A DNA stretch of 64,000 bases from G965197405 sp965197405 (GCA_965197405.1 OZ240206.1:1054001-1118000); one strand, 5' to 3'; shown: positions 50,328 through 58,825, counted from the first letter of the stretch. Numbers and translations are program-made. Notes: generated by a model not told the origin, from the letters alone.

Positions 50328-50771
50328 CTAGCGGGACTCGACCTCCAGGCTGACCTTCGAACCGTCGGTCAGGGGAATGGTTGCATAGTCGCCCTCGTAA
50401 GGCTGGCCGTCAATGACCGCACGGACGACCCGCTTTCCCGTCAGTGGGTCGAAGTCCCCCCACATCTCAGCGACCTTGAAGAAGTCTCCGAGAGTAAAAT
50501 CCAGGGGCTCCAGGTGCTCAATATGAATGACGTTGGCGTCTTCATGGGTGTGAATGGGGCGCATGCACTGGGCGCTAACGGCCATGTTGGAAGGCAGCCT
50601 CAAGGGTTGTCCGTCCACGGTCATGGTCAGGAGGACGTGGTTGTGCATACCCAGCCGGATGTGCTGTATGCAGTCCTCCAAAGGGTCGGAGGCCCGGTCG
50701 CTACTACAGGCAGCGAAGGACAGGAGCGCGAGCATAGCCACAGCAGGGAGAAGATGTCTTTTGTCTAGCAA
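50328..50771 (-). CDS. Small lipoprotein of unknown function
   Basis: A 147-residue protein with a signal peptide and lipobox: HLLPAVAMLALLSFAACSSD, with Cys22 as the lipidated residue. The mature part contains IRLGMHNHVLLTMTVDGQP, then CMRPIHTHEDANVIHIEHLE, rich in His, which could bind metal. Start TTG at 50771 with AGAGGCAGA upstream. I do not recognise a family. The mature domain looks like a single beta-rich fold at the outer face of the membrane. It is flanked by two MITEs on either side. Confidence 0.82.
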   Translation of the reverse strand: MLDKRHLLPAVAMLALLSFAACSSDRASDPLEDCIQHIRLGMHNHVLLTMTVDGQPLRLPSNMAVSAQCMRPIHTHEDANVIHIEHLEPLDFTLGDFFKVAEMWGDFDPLTGKRVVRAVIDGQPYEGDYATIPLTDGSKVSLEVESR

Positions 50772-50785
50772 TCTGCCTCTCTAAC

Positions 50786-51034
50786 CAGGGTCGTTTCATT
50801 CTCGACATTAGGTGAATACAGGCCCCGTAGCGCGTCATGTCACCCGCAATCCCCTCCTAATGTCATTCCGAACGGAGCGAAGCGGAGTGAGGAATCTAAA
50901 ATGGCTCCTAACAAGAGCCGGAATCAAGGCAGTACCGGCCAGAACAAGACCGCAGCCGACCAGGACTCTAGACCCCTCGCTCTGCTCGGAGCCTGCCCCT
51001 GGCTTGAACAGGGGGTGACAGTGAAACAACCCTG
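50786..51034. mobile_element. 249-bp MITE with perfect 10-bp target duplication, inner module A
   Basis: The ends are CAGGGTCGTTTCA at 50786 and TGAAACAACCCTG up to 51034. CCTCTCTAAC occurs on both sides (50776-50785 and 51035-51044). Inside, the module at 50862-51019 matches 16127-16256 but has an extra AGCCTGCCCCTGGCTTGAAC block near its end, also present at 53503. There is no gene in 50772-51111. Confidence 0.9.
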
Positions 51035-51111
51035 CCTCTCTAACGGGGAGGACTGGACCTGGACATGAGTCGCTCCGGCAGGCTGCCTGGGCTAGCCCGT
51101 TTTAGCTCATC

Positions 51112-52374
51112 TTAACTCATCTGGGCTTTGGCTTTGGATATTTTGTCGTCTTTGAACTGGCCCTTGAGCTCGGCGACGTTGATTCCATAAAGCCTCGCCA
51201 TGTTCCCGCCGAAGATTAGCTCTTTGTCCGCGTCCGTGAGCTCGGGATAACCATACCCGGCCATCAGCTCCTCGGGGATGACCATCTTGCGAAGGGCCTC
51301 AATCTGCCACTGGGGGGACCCCCATACAGGAGTGTCCGTGCCCCAGCAGATGCGGTCGGGGCCGATGTGCATCAGCAGCTTACCTATCGTGTGGGCGAGG
51401 GCTACGGGGGTGTTCACCTGCATCCCGAATGTGGTGCCGATGTCCACGTACAGGTTATCCCGTTGGGGCCTGCCCTGCTTCAGAGAGACCATCTCGTCCG
51501 TGTAGGGAAAGCCCGCATGGTAGACGACGAAGGTGAGGTCCGGGAAATCCCTTATGGGCTGGTCGAGGTCGAGGGGGTGGATATACTTGGCCATCATGAA
51601 GGACAGGGGCAAGCCCTTGTGAATCTGGACCTTGTTTATACCCAGTTCCAGGCACTTCTCCCACAGGGGGTAGGAAATTTTCTCGTCATCGGCCCACCAG
51701 CCATTGTTGGAGGTCGCGTCCCAGGGGTACAATTTGAGGCCCGTCATCTTCAGCTCTTTGACGTAGTACTCCAGCTTCTCCAGATACCCGGCGCTGCCGG
51801 GCTCCACCGTGCCGAGGGTCAGGACGCGCCCCGGGTACTGCTCGTTGACCTCTCTGGCCACCTCCACACATTCTTCCGTCCCGAAGGAGTCCTTTCCGCC
51901 GAAATACTCTCCGAAGGAGAGGGTGTTGAGGAAGGTCATGTCGGTATCGGACAGGAAGAACAGTTCCCGCACCCAGGTATCCTTGGTCATATCCACAATC
52001 CCACTCCCGCCGGGGACGTACATCCTCCTGGTCCCGCCCAGAATCTCCTGGAACTCCGTGCCCACCTTGGAGGCGCCCTCGTAGCCGTCGCTCCGGAAGT
52101 GTATATGGCTCTGGTCGTCGAGGATGAAGCTAGGCCCCTTGCGCCTGGCTGCAATGGCGGAGTCGTCAAAGGCTTCCTCCTCCACCACGTCGTACACACG
52201 CATACCGGCCAGCTTGTTCAGGGCCAGAAGGGCAGCCATGAAGCCCGTGTGAGTCTTGACATACTCGCTCATGGGCATCCCTTTTCTCTGGGCGTACTCT
52301 TCAAGGGAAGCCCTGATGCGCGGGCCTACGCTACAGCCTAGAATGACGTTTACTCCGGTCTCATACGAAGACAC
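51112..52374 (-). CDS. Amidohydrolase family protein
   Basis: A 420-residue TIM-barrel amidohydrolase-2 type protein. Features: MTFLNTLSFGEYFGGKDSFG, MTGLKLYPWDATSNNGWWAD, DLTFVVYHAGFPYTDEM with the metal His, and HIGPDRICWGTDTPVWGSPQ with the C-terminal Asp. AAGGAGG lies eight bases before GTG 52374 (SSYETGVNVILG), so that start was preferred over the ATG at 52395, which overlaps the site. It is only distantly similar to the three short paralogues. It lies 64 bases after the HdrB-like gene on the same strand and is probably in its operon. Confidence 0.88.
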   Translation of the reverse strand: MSSYETGVNVILGCSVGPRIRASLEEYAQRKGMPMSEYVKTHTGFMAALLALNKLAGMRVYDVVEEEAFDDSAIAARRKGPSFILDDQSHIHFRSDGYEGASKVGTEFQEILGGTRRMYVPGGSGIVDMTKDTWVRELFFLSDTDMTFLNTLSFGEYFGGKDSFGTEECVEVAREVNEQYPGRVLTLGTVEPGSAGYLEKLEYYVKELKMTGLKLYPWDATSNNGWWADDEKISYPLWEKCLELGINKVQIHKGLPLSFMMAKYIHPLDLDQPIRDFPDLTFVVYHAGFPYTDEMVSLKQGRPQRDNLYVDIGTTFGMQVNTPVALAHTIGKLLMHIGPDRICWGTDTPVWGSPQWQIEALRKMVIPEELMAGYGYPELTDADKELIFGGNMARLYGINVAELKGQFKDDKISKAKAQMS

Positions 52375-52438
52375 GCCTATCCTCCTTGGACACATTCAAC
52401 GAACACATTCAACACGGGCGCTCCCGATGAATGAAGCG

Positions 52439-53431
52439 CTAGGATACGTTGCCCTCCACAAAGGTCTTCTGGATTACCGCGCCCGCCTCCTCCAGGGTCA
52501 GTCCGCTGGCCTGGGCACAGGGACTCGTTTCCGCAAGTATGGCCTCGGCATCTCCCATCAGGACGTACTTCTTGAAAAGGTCCTCGTGCTCGATGCCCAA
52601 CGCCTTTCCCACGACCGTAAGGTAGTGCTCCACCTTCAGCGGATACCATTTCTCGTAGCCGCAGATGATGCGCTGGCAGCCGTGATAAAGGGTGGTGTAG
52701 GTGTCCACTCCGGCCTCGACAGCCCTCCGGAAGTGGTCGGAGACGATCCCGTCCCACTCCTGAGCGCCCACCTGCTCCTGGACCCGTGCGGTGCAGTGAC
52801 GCCCCAGCTGAGGGTCGGTGCCCAGGTCCAGCAGGTCCACTCCGGGGACCTGGGAGAGGAGCTTCAAAGCGCAGCGGGCCTCCTCATCCGATTGGGGGCG
52901 ACCCGTATGGTAGTGAAGGGTTACCTTTTCCGCGACCTCTTCAGACACCTTTGGGCGGAAGTCCAGTCTGTCCAGGTTTTCCACCAGGAACTCGGTGACG
53001 TGTTGGAAGGGGAAGTCATCTCGCATCCCCATGATTTCGTCATAGAAGAAGATGCAGGAGGGGCACCACATCACCACCCGTTCGGGGTTGAATTTCTCGA
53101 AGCTCTTCACGGTGGTCGCGGCTACGGAGCGGGCCGCCTCGGTGTCCCCATTCTGGAAGTGCTGGATGCCACAGCAGTAGGAGCCGCCCCCCACCGCCAC
53201 AAAGTCCACGTCCAGCATCTTGAAGACATCCACCACAGTTCGCACAAGATGGGCCGTCCTCAGCACGTTGCATCCCAGGTAAAGGACCACCTTGGCGGGC
53301 TTCACATCACCCTTGGGGGCCGAGAGGAGCCAGTCCCGCTCCTGGGGTGCGGTCTGCAGCGCATGGAGGTTGTCAATCTCCTTGTAGTACTTTCCGTAGG
53401 AGAACTTCGGTTTCTTATCAGCCTGGGTCAT
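52439..53431 (-). CDS. HdrB/GlpC-like cysteine-rich (CCG) domain protein
   Basis: A 330-residue protein with two CCG-type regions, as in heterodisulfide reductase subunit B, GlpC and lactate-utilisation proteins. The first runs from LYLGCNVLRTAHLVRTVVDV to GGGSYCCGIQHFQNGD and VVMWCPSCIFFYD. The second has a degenerate start (HYHTGRPQSD) and LYHGCQRIICGYEK. Such domains hold a [4Fe-4S] cluster that handles electrons. The start was set to ATG 53431 with GAGAGGAG upstream. No HdrA or HdrC subunit is visible. Co-transcription with the amidohydrolase downstream is likely. Confidence 0.9.
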   Translation of the reverse strand: MTQADKKPKFSYGKYYKEIDNLHALQTAPQERDWLLSAPKGDVKPAKVVLYLGCNVLRTAHLVRTVVDVFKMLDVDFVAVGGGSYCCGIQHFQNGDTEAARSVAATTVKSFEKFNPERVVMWCPSCIFFYDEIMGMRDDFPFQHVTEFLVENLDRLDFRPKVSEEVAEKVTLHYHTGRPQSDEEARCALKLLSQVPGVDLLDLGTDPQLGRHCTARVQEQVGAQEWDGIVSDHFRRAVEAGVDTYTTLYHGCQRIICGYEKWYPLKVEHYLTVVGKALGIEHEDLFKKYVLMGDAEAILAETSPCAQASGLTLEEAGAVIQKTFVEGNVS

Positions 53432-53466
53432 CTCCGCTCCTCTCTCGGTGGATTCCACAGTGCCTA

Positions 53467-53657
53467 AGAGGGTGTTTAATAAGTCCTCGCAACCGGTCAC
53501 CTGTCACCCCCTGTTCAAGCCAGGGGCAGGCTCTGAGCGAAGCGAAGGGTCTAAAATCCTTGCTTTCTTGGACGTGCTGTTGCCCAAGCATTTTAGATTC
53601 CTCACTCCGTTCGGAATGACGGCGATGGGTTGCAATTGCTTTGAAAACACTCTCTAA
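53467..53657. repeat. MITE-like element, inner module C, abutting a gene end
   Basis: The outer ends are AAGAGGGTGTTTAA on the left and TTTGAAAACACTCTCTAA on the right, imperfect inverses. The inner module at 53503-53621 is the inverse of that at 62852-62946, with GTCACCCCCTGTTCAAGCC at one end and CGTTCGGAATGAC at the other. The TTAGAGAG end contains the stop codon of the amidohydrolase at 53654. Confidence 0.75.
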
Positions 53658-54772
53658 TCCAGGCGATATATCCTGGTGGCGTTCCCGCCCACGATCTTGG
53701 CCTTCTCCTCCTCCGTGCAGTCCGCCAGAATCTCCTCGACTATCTCACGGCTCTTGGGGAAGGTGGACTCCTGGTGGGGATAATCAGACCCCCACAGGAG
53801 GTTGTCCACACCTATGAGATGCCGGTCTCTCATTGCCAGACGGTCCTCCTGGAAGCCGTGAAACACGTTGCGGCGGAAAAAGTCGCTGGGAAGCTCGTCA
53901 CCCTTGAACCGGTACGGGGCAAATTCCACGGCCCTTTGGGTGTAGTTGTAGTCCATCCGGTCCAGGGCGTAGGGTATCCATGATAGCTCGTGCTCGACCG
54001 CTCCTATTTGCAGCTTCGGATAGCGCTCGAATACCCCGGTGAAGATTATATGGCCTATGGACATCCTGACCCAGTGGTCCAGCGTGGACAGGAAGGCGGT
54101 GCTTGTATCGAGGTCCACAAGCTCCTGGCCGGGACCCGGGCGGTTTGTGCCGACGTGGAGGCTGAGGGGAATATCGAGGTCCTGGGCCGCAGCCCACAGA
54201 GGCTCATACTCCGGCGAGTCGTAGGACCTCTCCTGGGGTGGATACACGCTAATCTCGGCCCCCACAAGCCCCATGTTCGCGCATCGCTCCAGCTCCTTGA
54301 TGCCCTCCTGTACGTCGTCTATATTGACCGTGGCAATGCCCTTGAGCCTCCTCGGGAAGGGCTTGCAGAACTCGGCAAGCCAGTCGTTGAAGGCCCTGAA
54401 GATGGCCGTCAAGAGGTCGCTGTCCCGCACGCCGAACAGGAGCTGGGTAACCGTGGGATACAGCAGGCCCACGTCAATCCCGTCAATGTCCATGTCCTTT
54501 ACGTGTTCCTCGGGGATGTAACCCCCTGGCCGCACGTCTTCCACGGTATTCACAAAGCTCAGATTCTCCGGCTCCTCGAACCTTCTGCCCGTCTGAGCGG
54601 CGGCGAAGGGGCCGCTAATCCGGTGGTCGTTGCAGACCCACCAATCGCTGCCGTCTTCCATGCGGACAACGTGGGGGGCCTGGTCCCTGAACCTGGGCTC
54701 TATCCTGGTTTCCCACAGGTCCGCCGGCTCGAATACATGGGAGTCCGACGATACAATTCTGTAGCTGGCCAT
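53654..54772 (-). CDS. Amidohydrolase-2 family metal-dependent hydrolase (paralogue 3 of 3)
   Basis: 372 residues, starting MASYRIVSSDSHVFEPADLW. It has IPLSLHVGTNRPGPGQE, HELSWIPYALDRMDYNYTQR and LIGVDNLLWGSDYPHQES, the same pattern as the proteins at 20254 and 46307. GAGGAGGGC precedes the ATG. Its stop TAG lies at the edge of a mobile element. The three proteins are alignable end to end, so they represent duplicated enzymes with probably different substrates. Confidence 0.9.
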   Translation of the reverse strand: MASYRIVSSDSHVFEPADLWETRIEPRFRDQAPHVVRMEDGSDWWVCNDHRISGPFAAAQTGRRFEEPENLSFVNTVEDVRPGGYIPEEHVKDMDIDGIDVGLLYPTVTQLLFGVRDSDLLTAIFRAFNDWLAEFCKPFPRRLKGIATVNIDDVQEGIKELERCANMGLVGAEISVYPPQERSYDSPEYEPLWAAAQDLDIPLSLHVGTNRPGPGQELVDLDTSTAFLSTLDHWVRMSIGHIIFTGVFERYPKLQIGAVEHELSWIPYALDRMDYNYTQRAVEFAPYRFKGDELPSDFFRRNVFHGFQEDRLAMRDRHLIGVDNLLWGSDYPHQESTFPKSREIVEEILADCTEEEKAKIVGGNATRIYRLD

Positions 54773-54878
54773 AGCTGGCCCTCCTCTGCACCATTTTGTA
54801 GAGTAGAATACAACAATTGCACCCCAGCTTCAAGCCCTGAAAACGTGAACGTCGCTCGTCCGTGCATCCAGGCCGTGT

Positions 54879-54907
54879 TGACTGTGCTCTGGGGCGTGCG
54901 TATAATC
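54879..54907 (+). promoter_or_regulatory. Predicted promoter of the D-aminoacylase-like gene
   Basis: TTGACT at 54879-54884, a 17-base spacer, TATAAT at 54902-54907, 44 bases before the start codon. Confidence 0.75.
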
Positions 54908-54950
54908 CCTCTAAACGGGGGAGAAGGCTTACACGGAAAGGGGGTATGAC

Positions 54951-56663
54951 ATGGCTGAGTATGACCTGGTTATTCGAGGCGGCACTATCGTAGACGGCAC
55001 AGGCATTCCCAGGTACAAGGCAGACATGGCCATCAAGGACGGGAGGATAGCCAAAATCAGCGGGAGGATCAACCCGGGGGCCGCCAGGGAGATTGACGCC
55101 AGCGGCTGTATCGTATCCCCCGGGGCCATTGACCTGCACACCCACTACGACGCCCAGCTAAGCTGGGACCCCTACTGCTCGCTGTCGGGCTGGTTCGGAG
55201 TGACCTCCCTGACCATCGGCCAGTGCGGGTTCGGCTTTGCGCCCACCAAACCCGAGGACCGGGACATGAACATGCGGATGATGAACCGCATCGAGGCCAT
55301 CCCCCTGGAGTCCATGCGAAGAGGGATGCGGTGGGACTGGGAGACCTTCCCCCAGTTCATGGAGAGCCTGGAGCGCCACGGCCTGGGCCTGAACGTTGGC
55401 GCGCTATTCCCCTTCTCCCCGATGCGCGGGTATGTGCTGGGCATGATGCCCGCCCGTGAGAGGACCTCCGTAACGGAGGCGGAGCTAAATCAGATGAAAC
55501 GGCTCTTCGACGAGGCGATGCAGGCGGGGGCCTTCGGCTTCTCCCTGAACATGAACCTGGAAGACCGGCCCGACGACGGCGGCTTCCTCCCCAGCCAGGT
55601 CGCCTCCGATGAAGAGTTCTTCGCCCTCGCAGAAGTGCTGAGCCACTACGGCGTCGGCCATATCGGCCAGACCGTGGGCTTCGGCCTCACCTCCGAACAG
55701 CGCAGGCGTTCGCTGGCCGCGATGACGGAGATGATGAGGATAAGCGGCCGGCCGCTCCACGTGGGCTTGGGTCAGAGCGACTACCCCAACCCGGATGACG
55801 TCGCATGGATGAAGTCGGTCAGCGAAGAGGACCTACCCATGTATACGCAGATGGTGGCCCCTCTAATCGGCGTCCAGTTCACCCTGGCCGAGTTCAACAG
55901 CTACGACTACATGCCCAACTGGGTACAGCCCCTCGTTGGAAGTCGCGAGGAGAGGCTGGGCAAGCTCCAGGACCCGGGTGTTCGCATCGCCATGAAGCAG
56001 GATGTCTCGGAGTGGGGCAGTGTCGAAGGCAGGGCCGACTGGGACAGGCTCAAGGTGTTGGGGGCAGCCTACGAACGGAACTACGATTACGACGGCATGA
56101 CCATCAGGGAGTTGGCGCAAGCGACGGGTAAAGACCCCGTAGACGCCTTCCTGGACCTGGCTATAGACGAGCGCCTGGAGACCGAGTTTGAGATACTTCC
56201 CAGCGACAGCCCCGAGGTACTGAAGTCGTCCACGCGGAAGCTCACCGACCCCCACTGTCACATCTCCCTCTCCGACGGCGGCGCTCACACCAGGTACACC
56301 ACCATAAGTCACTGGCCCGTGTACTGGCTCGCGTACTGGATCCGCGACAATGGCATCATGAGCCTGGAAGAGGGGACCCACAAGATGAGCGCCCTACCCG
56401 CGTGGCTCGCCGACTTCAAAGGCCGCGGCACGCTGCGCGCCGGGAACTGGGCCGACGTTATTGTGTACAACCTGGAGGAGTTGGGGTACGTATACGACAG
56501 GGCCATCTACGAGCACGACTTCCCCGGCGGAGAGCGCCGTCTTATCCAGAAGCCCAGGGGACTGCGCTACACGATAGTCAACGGCACGGTTACTTTCGAA
56601 GGCAACGACTGCACAGGCGCTCTGCCCGGCAAGCTGCTCCGCAGCTACGACATGGTGGGCTAG
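54951..56663 (+). CDS. N-acyl-D-amino-acid deacylase family amidohydrolase
   Basis: A 570-residue enzyme of the D-aminoacylase group. The N-terminal beta part (YDLVIRGGTIVDGTGIPRYK) leads to GAIDLHTHYDAQLSWDP with the HxH metal motif and TSLTIGQCGFGFAP with the Cys ligand typical of D-aminoacylases. FGFSLNMNLEDRP, LSDGGAHTRYTTIS with the Asp-Gly-Gly-Ala-His motif and a C-terminal RAGNWADVIVYNLEELGY follow. Members remove acyl groups from N-acyl-D-amino acids. It has its own promoter; a DUF433 antitoxin gene follows. Confidence 0.93.
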   Translation: MAEYDLVIRGGTIVDGTGIPRYKADMAIKDGRIAKISGRINPGAAREIDASGCIVSPGAIDLHTHYDAQLSWDPYCSLSGWFGVTSLTIGQCGFGFAPTKPEDRDMNMRMMNRIEAIPLESMRRGMRWDWETFPQFMESLERHGLGLNVGALFPFSPMRGYVLGMMPARERTSVTEAELNQMKRLFDEAMQAGAFGFSLNMNLEDRPDDGGFLPSQVASDEEFFALAEVLSHYGVGHIGQTVGFGLTSEQRRRSLAAMTEMMRISGRPLHVGLGQSDYPNPDDVAWMKSVSEEDLPMYTQMVAPLIGVQFTLAEFNSYDYMPNWVQPLVGSREERLGKLQDPGVRIAMKQDVSEWGSVEGRADWDRLKVLGAAYERNYDYDGMTIRELAQATGKDPVDAFLDLAIDERLETEFEILPSDSPEVLKSSTRKLTDPHCHISLSDGGAHTRYTTISHWPVYWLAYWIRDNGIMSLEEGTHKMSALPAWLADFKGRGTLRAGNWADVIVYNLEELGYVYDRAIYEHDFPGGERRLIQKPRGLRYTIVNGTVTFEGNDCTGALPGKLLRSYDMVG

Positions 56664-56682
56664 GGGACCAGGGAGGGAAACC

Positions 56683-56934
56683 ATGCCCGACAACCAGGAA
56701 CTTCTGAAACGCATCACTGCCCGCTCGGACGTTTTCGGTGGGAAGCCGATTATCCGTGATATGCGCATATCGGTGGAGTTAATTCTGAGCTTGATGAGCC
56801 AGGGAGCTACTCAAGAAGAACTCTTGGATGACTACCCCGAACTTGAGCCGGAAGACATTCGCGCCTGCATCGCGTACGCCCATACGGTAATATCTGGCGA
56901 CACGCTGGCTTCGGTTGCCGTTGCGGGACTGTGA
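56683..56934 (+). CDS. DUF433-family antitoxin
   Basis: An 83-residue protein with the DUF433 pattern: VFGGKPIIRDMRISVELILS, then LMSQGATQEELLDDYPELEP and EDIRACIAYA. DUF433 proteins are winged-helix antitoxins usually paired with a DUF5615 PIN-like toxin. The ATG at 56683 has GGGAGGG upstream, and the stop overlaps a GTG that opens the degenerate toxin frame (GTGA). It appears intact and would still be made without its partner. Confidence 0.9.
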   Translation: MPDNQELLKRITARSDVFGGKPIIRDMRISVELILSLMSQGATQEELLDDYPELEPEDIRACIAYAHTVISGDTLASVAVAGL

Positions 56935-57062
56935 GGTTCCTGGTAGACCGGTGCGCCGGACGCCGATTGGCAGAGTGGCTCCGCGGCCCATATCTATGGT
57001 CAGAGTCCCTAGAGCCGGCGCGGCGCTGCCGGAGGGAGGGTTTCGTCAACACCCCATTATAA
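56931..57062 (+). pseudogene. Degenerate DUF5615 PIN-like toxin
   Basis: GTG at 56931 overlaps the antitoxin stop. The 43-codon frame begins VRFLVDRCAGRRLAEWLRG, the typical N terminus of DUF5615 toxins (usually about 110-120 residues). It then loses similarity and stops at 57062, with a short tail (RRCRREGFVNTPL) that resembles the middle of the domain. Most of the toxin core is missing, consistent with an internal deletion. Confidence 0.7.
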
Positions 57063-57136
57063 TATCGTTGCCGATGCAGTGGCCGACCACGGCCCGGGCA
57101 CGTCTCCATTGACTCCCCCGGTATGGGAGCGAGGGC

Positions 57137-57820
57137 CTAGCTCTTCTCATAATGCTGTTTCATGTCCTCCACGTAAGTTGCTTGTGCCTCCACCAGGGCA
57201 TTCGCTAGTGTGTCCGTGCGATTAGCCCAATCTGTGCCACTTCTGAAATCAGCGAAGTTGGCCTCTAGATTGGGGAACATTTTGATGTTAATATCCACGA
57301 CCATGCAGTAGTACGCTATCCCAGTTGCCAGGGTGCTTGCTAGTTGCCAGTCCTGTATGTCGCTATGGGTGAGGATCCTCAAAAACTCTCGCTTCATCCC
57401 ACGGACTCCACCATGAGACCTTTGGGACGCAACCTCATAAAACGTGATGTAGTGTTCTAGTAAGCCGACTTCTTCACTCATCTCCTTTAAGTTTCCCCAC
57501 GCTCGCATACGGGGTGGGTTACTGAGGCTGTGATCCAGGAAGTCGTCTAGTTTTTCAGGATGAGCTTCAAGATACCTTAGTCGCACCGCATATTCAAATA
57601 AGGACCGAATCAGCACGTCTGCCGGATGCAGCATATCTTTGCTTGATTTGTCGGCTAAGAGGCGATATGCAGCTATTAGTATCTTGCACGATTCTTCCAA
57701 GTAGTAGTAGGAAACTAGCTTCCAGTTGTCTTTCGGATCGATGTTGACTCCGATGTTGACACTGAAGATAGCATGAGTAAGGTTAAGTGCCTCTTGCCAC
57801 AGTGAGTTATCACGCGTAAT
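57137..57820 (-). CDS. DUF5677-like helical protein
   Basis: About 227 residues, largely alpha-helical: ALNLTHAIFSVNIGVNIDPK, then YLEESCKILIAAYRLLADKS, DVLIRSLFEYAVRLRYLEAH, and YEVASQRSHGGVRGMKREFL. The E-S-x-K and R-S-L-F-E-Y segments and the S-Q-R-S-H-G stretch are typical of DUF5677 proteins, found in defence and accessory regions. No ATG, GTG or TTG is well placed. AAGGAGG (57828-57834) points to ATT 57820 as a rare start, otherwise the frame continues upstream to 57931. It follows the HNH gene on the same strand. Confidence 0.72.
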   Translation of the reverse strand: MTRDNSLWQEALNLTHAIFSVNIGVNIDPKDNWKLVSYYYLEESCKILIAAYRLLADKSSKDMLHPADVLIRSLFEYAVRLRYLEAHPEKLDDFLDHSLSNPPRMRAWGNLKEMSEEVGLLEHYITFYEVASQRSHGGVRGMKREFLRILTHSDIQDWQLASTLATGIAYYCMVVDINIKMFPNLEANFADFRSGTDWANRTDTLANALVEAQATYVEDMKQHYEKS

Positions 57821-57849
57821 TGCTATTCCTCCTTCGCCTCCCTTCAGTT

Positions 57850-58005
57850 TTATACCGCCGCCATCTCTTTCAGGCGGGCCACGAGGTACGCCTGGTCCCG
57901 GTCTCCCTTGATGCGGTTGCAGTGGGGGCAAAGCAGTTGCAGGTTCTCCAGGTGGTCAGTCCCGCCTCGGGAGACAGGGACGCGGTGGTCAACGGGCAGC
58001 CTCAC
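57850..58005 (-). CDS. Short HNH nuclease-like protein
   Basis: 51 residues with a clear HNH core: RLPVDHRVPVSRGGTDHLEN and LQLLCPHCNRIKGDRDQAYL. GTG at 58005 overlaps the stop of the preceding gene (GTGA). The N-terminal zinc cysteine pair common to HNH enzymes is missing, so this may be the 3' remnant of a longer nuclease or a minimal form. Frame upstream (to 58167) is open but without recognisable HNH sequence. Confidence 0.7.
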   Translation of the reverse strand: MRLPVDHRVPVSRGGTDHLENLQLLCPHCNRIKGDRDQAYLVARLKEMAAV

Positions 58006-58394
58006 TCGCCGGGGTCCAGGTAGCGAACTGGGTTCTTGCTGCGCTTGAACCTGGCAGGCACCTTCTTCCCGACGTACGTGAGTTGGATGCTCATTTCCGC
58101 TTGCTTGCCGACGAAGCCCCACCTCCGAGGGAGGTGCCCGCCGTACATCGGATGCCAGGAATACCACCTCTCCGGTCTGAATGCTCCCACGACCCGGTCG
58201 CTGTTCCGGGCAAGTACGAGCTTGATAGGCGGGTCACGTCTGCGGGGGTCTTGTAGTTTCCACCATTCCTTGACACATTCATAGACCTTGTCAGGACGGG
58301 CGTGGGAGAGGTCTTCACCAAGGGTTTCCCCGACGTAAATCATTAGCAGGGGCTCTCCGACCTTGAATTCATCAGCGGTCAACTCGTCCGGCAC
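58002..58394 (-). CDS. Unknown protein with PUA-like C-terminal pattern
   Basis: 130 residues if read from GTG 58394, which has AAAGGAGGT six bases upstream; the ATG at 58412 overlaps this site. It contains EPLLMIYVGETLGEDLSHAR, an Arg/Lys-rich central part, VGAFRPERWYSWHP, and a C-terminal WGFVGKQAEMSIQLTYVGKK ending NPVRYLDPGE. I recall similar patterns in PUA-like or modification-related proteins but cannot name a family. Its stop overlaps the HNH start, so the two are likely co-translated. Confidence 0.65.
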   Translation of the reverse strand: MPDELTADEFKVGEPLLMIYVGETLGEDLSHARPDKVYECVKEWWKLQDPRRRDPPIKLVLARNSDRVVGAFRPERWYSWHPMYGGHLPRRWGFVGKQAEMSIQLTYVGKKVPARFKRSKNPVRYLDPGE

Positions 58395-58426
58395 GGCAGG
58401 ACCTCCTTTCATGCGGCAAGCGGGGT

Positions 58427-58618
58427 CTAGGTCCCCGGCTGGGAGAAGAAACAGTTACCGCAAGGCGTGTGACCGGCCTCAACGGCAGTGACCAAGCTGG
58501 GGAACATCTCCCAGTCGCTCACCGTCGGCTTGTCATCTACATGGCCCTTCTCCGGATCATGGATGGTCCTCGTATTCGTGTAGACCATGACCACCCCGTG
58601 AGCTTTCACTGATGCCAT
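58427..58618 (-). CDS. 63-residue protein with Ada-like metal-binding motif
   Basis: Small protein starting MASVKAHGVVMVYTNTRTIH and ending TAVEAGHTPCGNCFFSQPGT. The A-G-H-x-P-C-x-x-C part resembles the Ada-type zinc site (usually G-Y-x-P-C-x-x-C). GAAAGGAGG lies directly upstream of the ATG, a strong ribosome-binding site. It is 33 bases upstream of the preceding gene's start on the same strand. Function unknown. Confidence 0.72.
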   Translation of the reverse strand: MASVKAHGVVMVYTNTRTIHDPEKGHVDDKPTVSDWEMFPSLVTAVEAGHTPCGNCFFSQPGT

Positions 58619-58693
58619 GCTTGCCTCCTTTCTTCTGTGCTCCCCTACCGCCAGATGCAGGCGAAGACTGACCGCCGGGTCAGCCGGTCTACG

Positions 58694-58825
58694 TCAATGG
58701 GGCACCACCGATTGAGAGCGCCACTCGCCCAACTGCTCCGCAACGGCTCCGAAGGGCATGGCATAGAAGGATAGCGTTTCCGTGCCCCGTCCCATGTTGA
58801 TGCCTAGGACCCTAACGTCGGGCAT
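58694..58825 (-). CDS. 43-residue protein, unknown
   Basis: A short frame from ATG 58825 (MPDVRVLGINMGRGTETLSF) ending WRSQSVVPH. CTGGAGG lies just upstream of the start, the only support besides the frame itself. It lies downstream of the TP-repeat lipoprotein gene on the same strand. Confidence 0.5.
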   Translation of the reverse strand: MPDVRVLGINMGRGTETLSFYAMPFGAVAEQLGEWRSQSVVPH

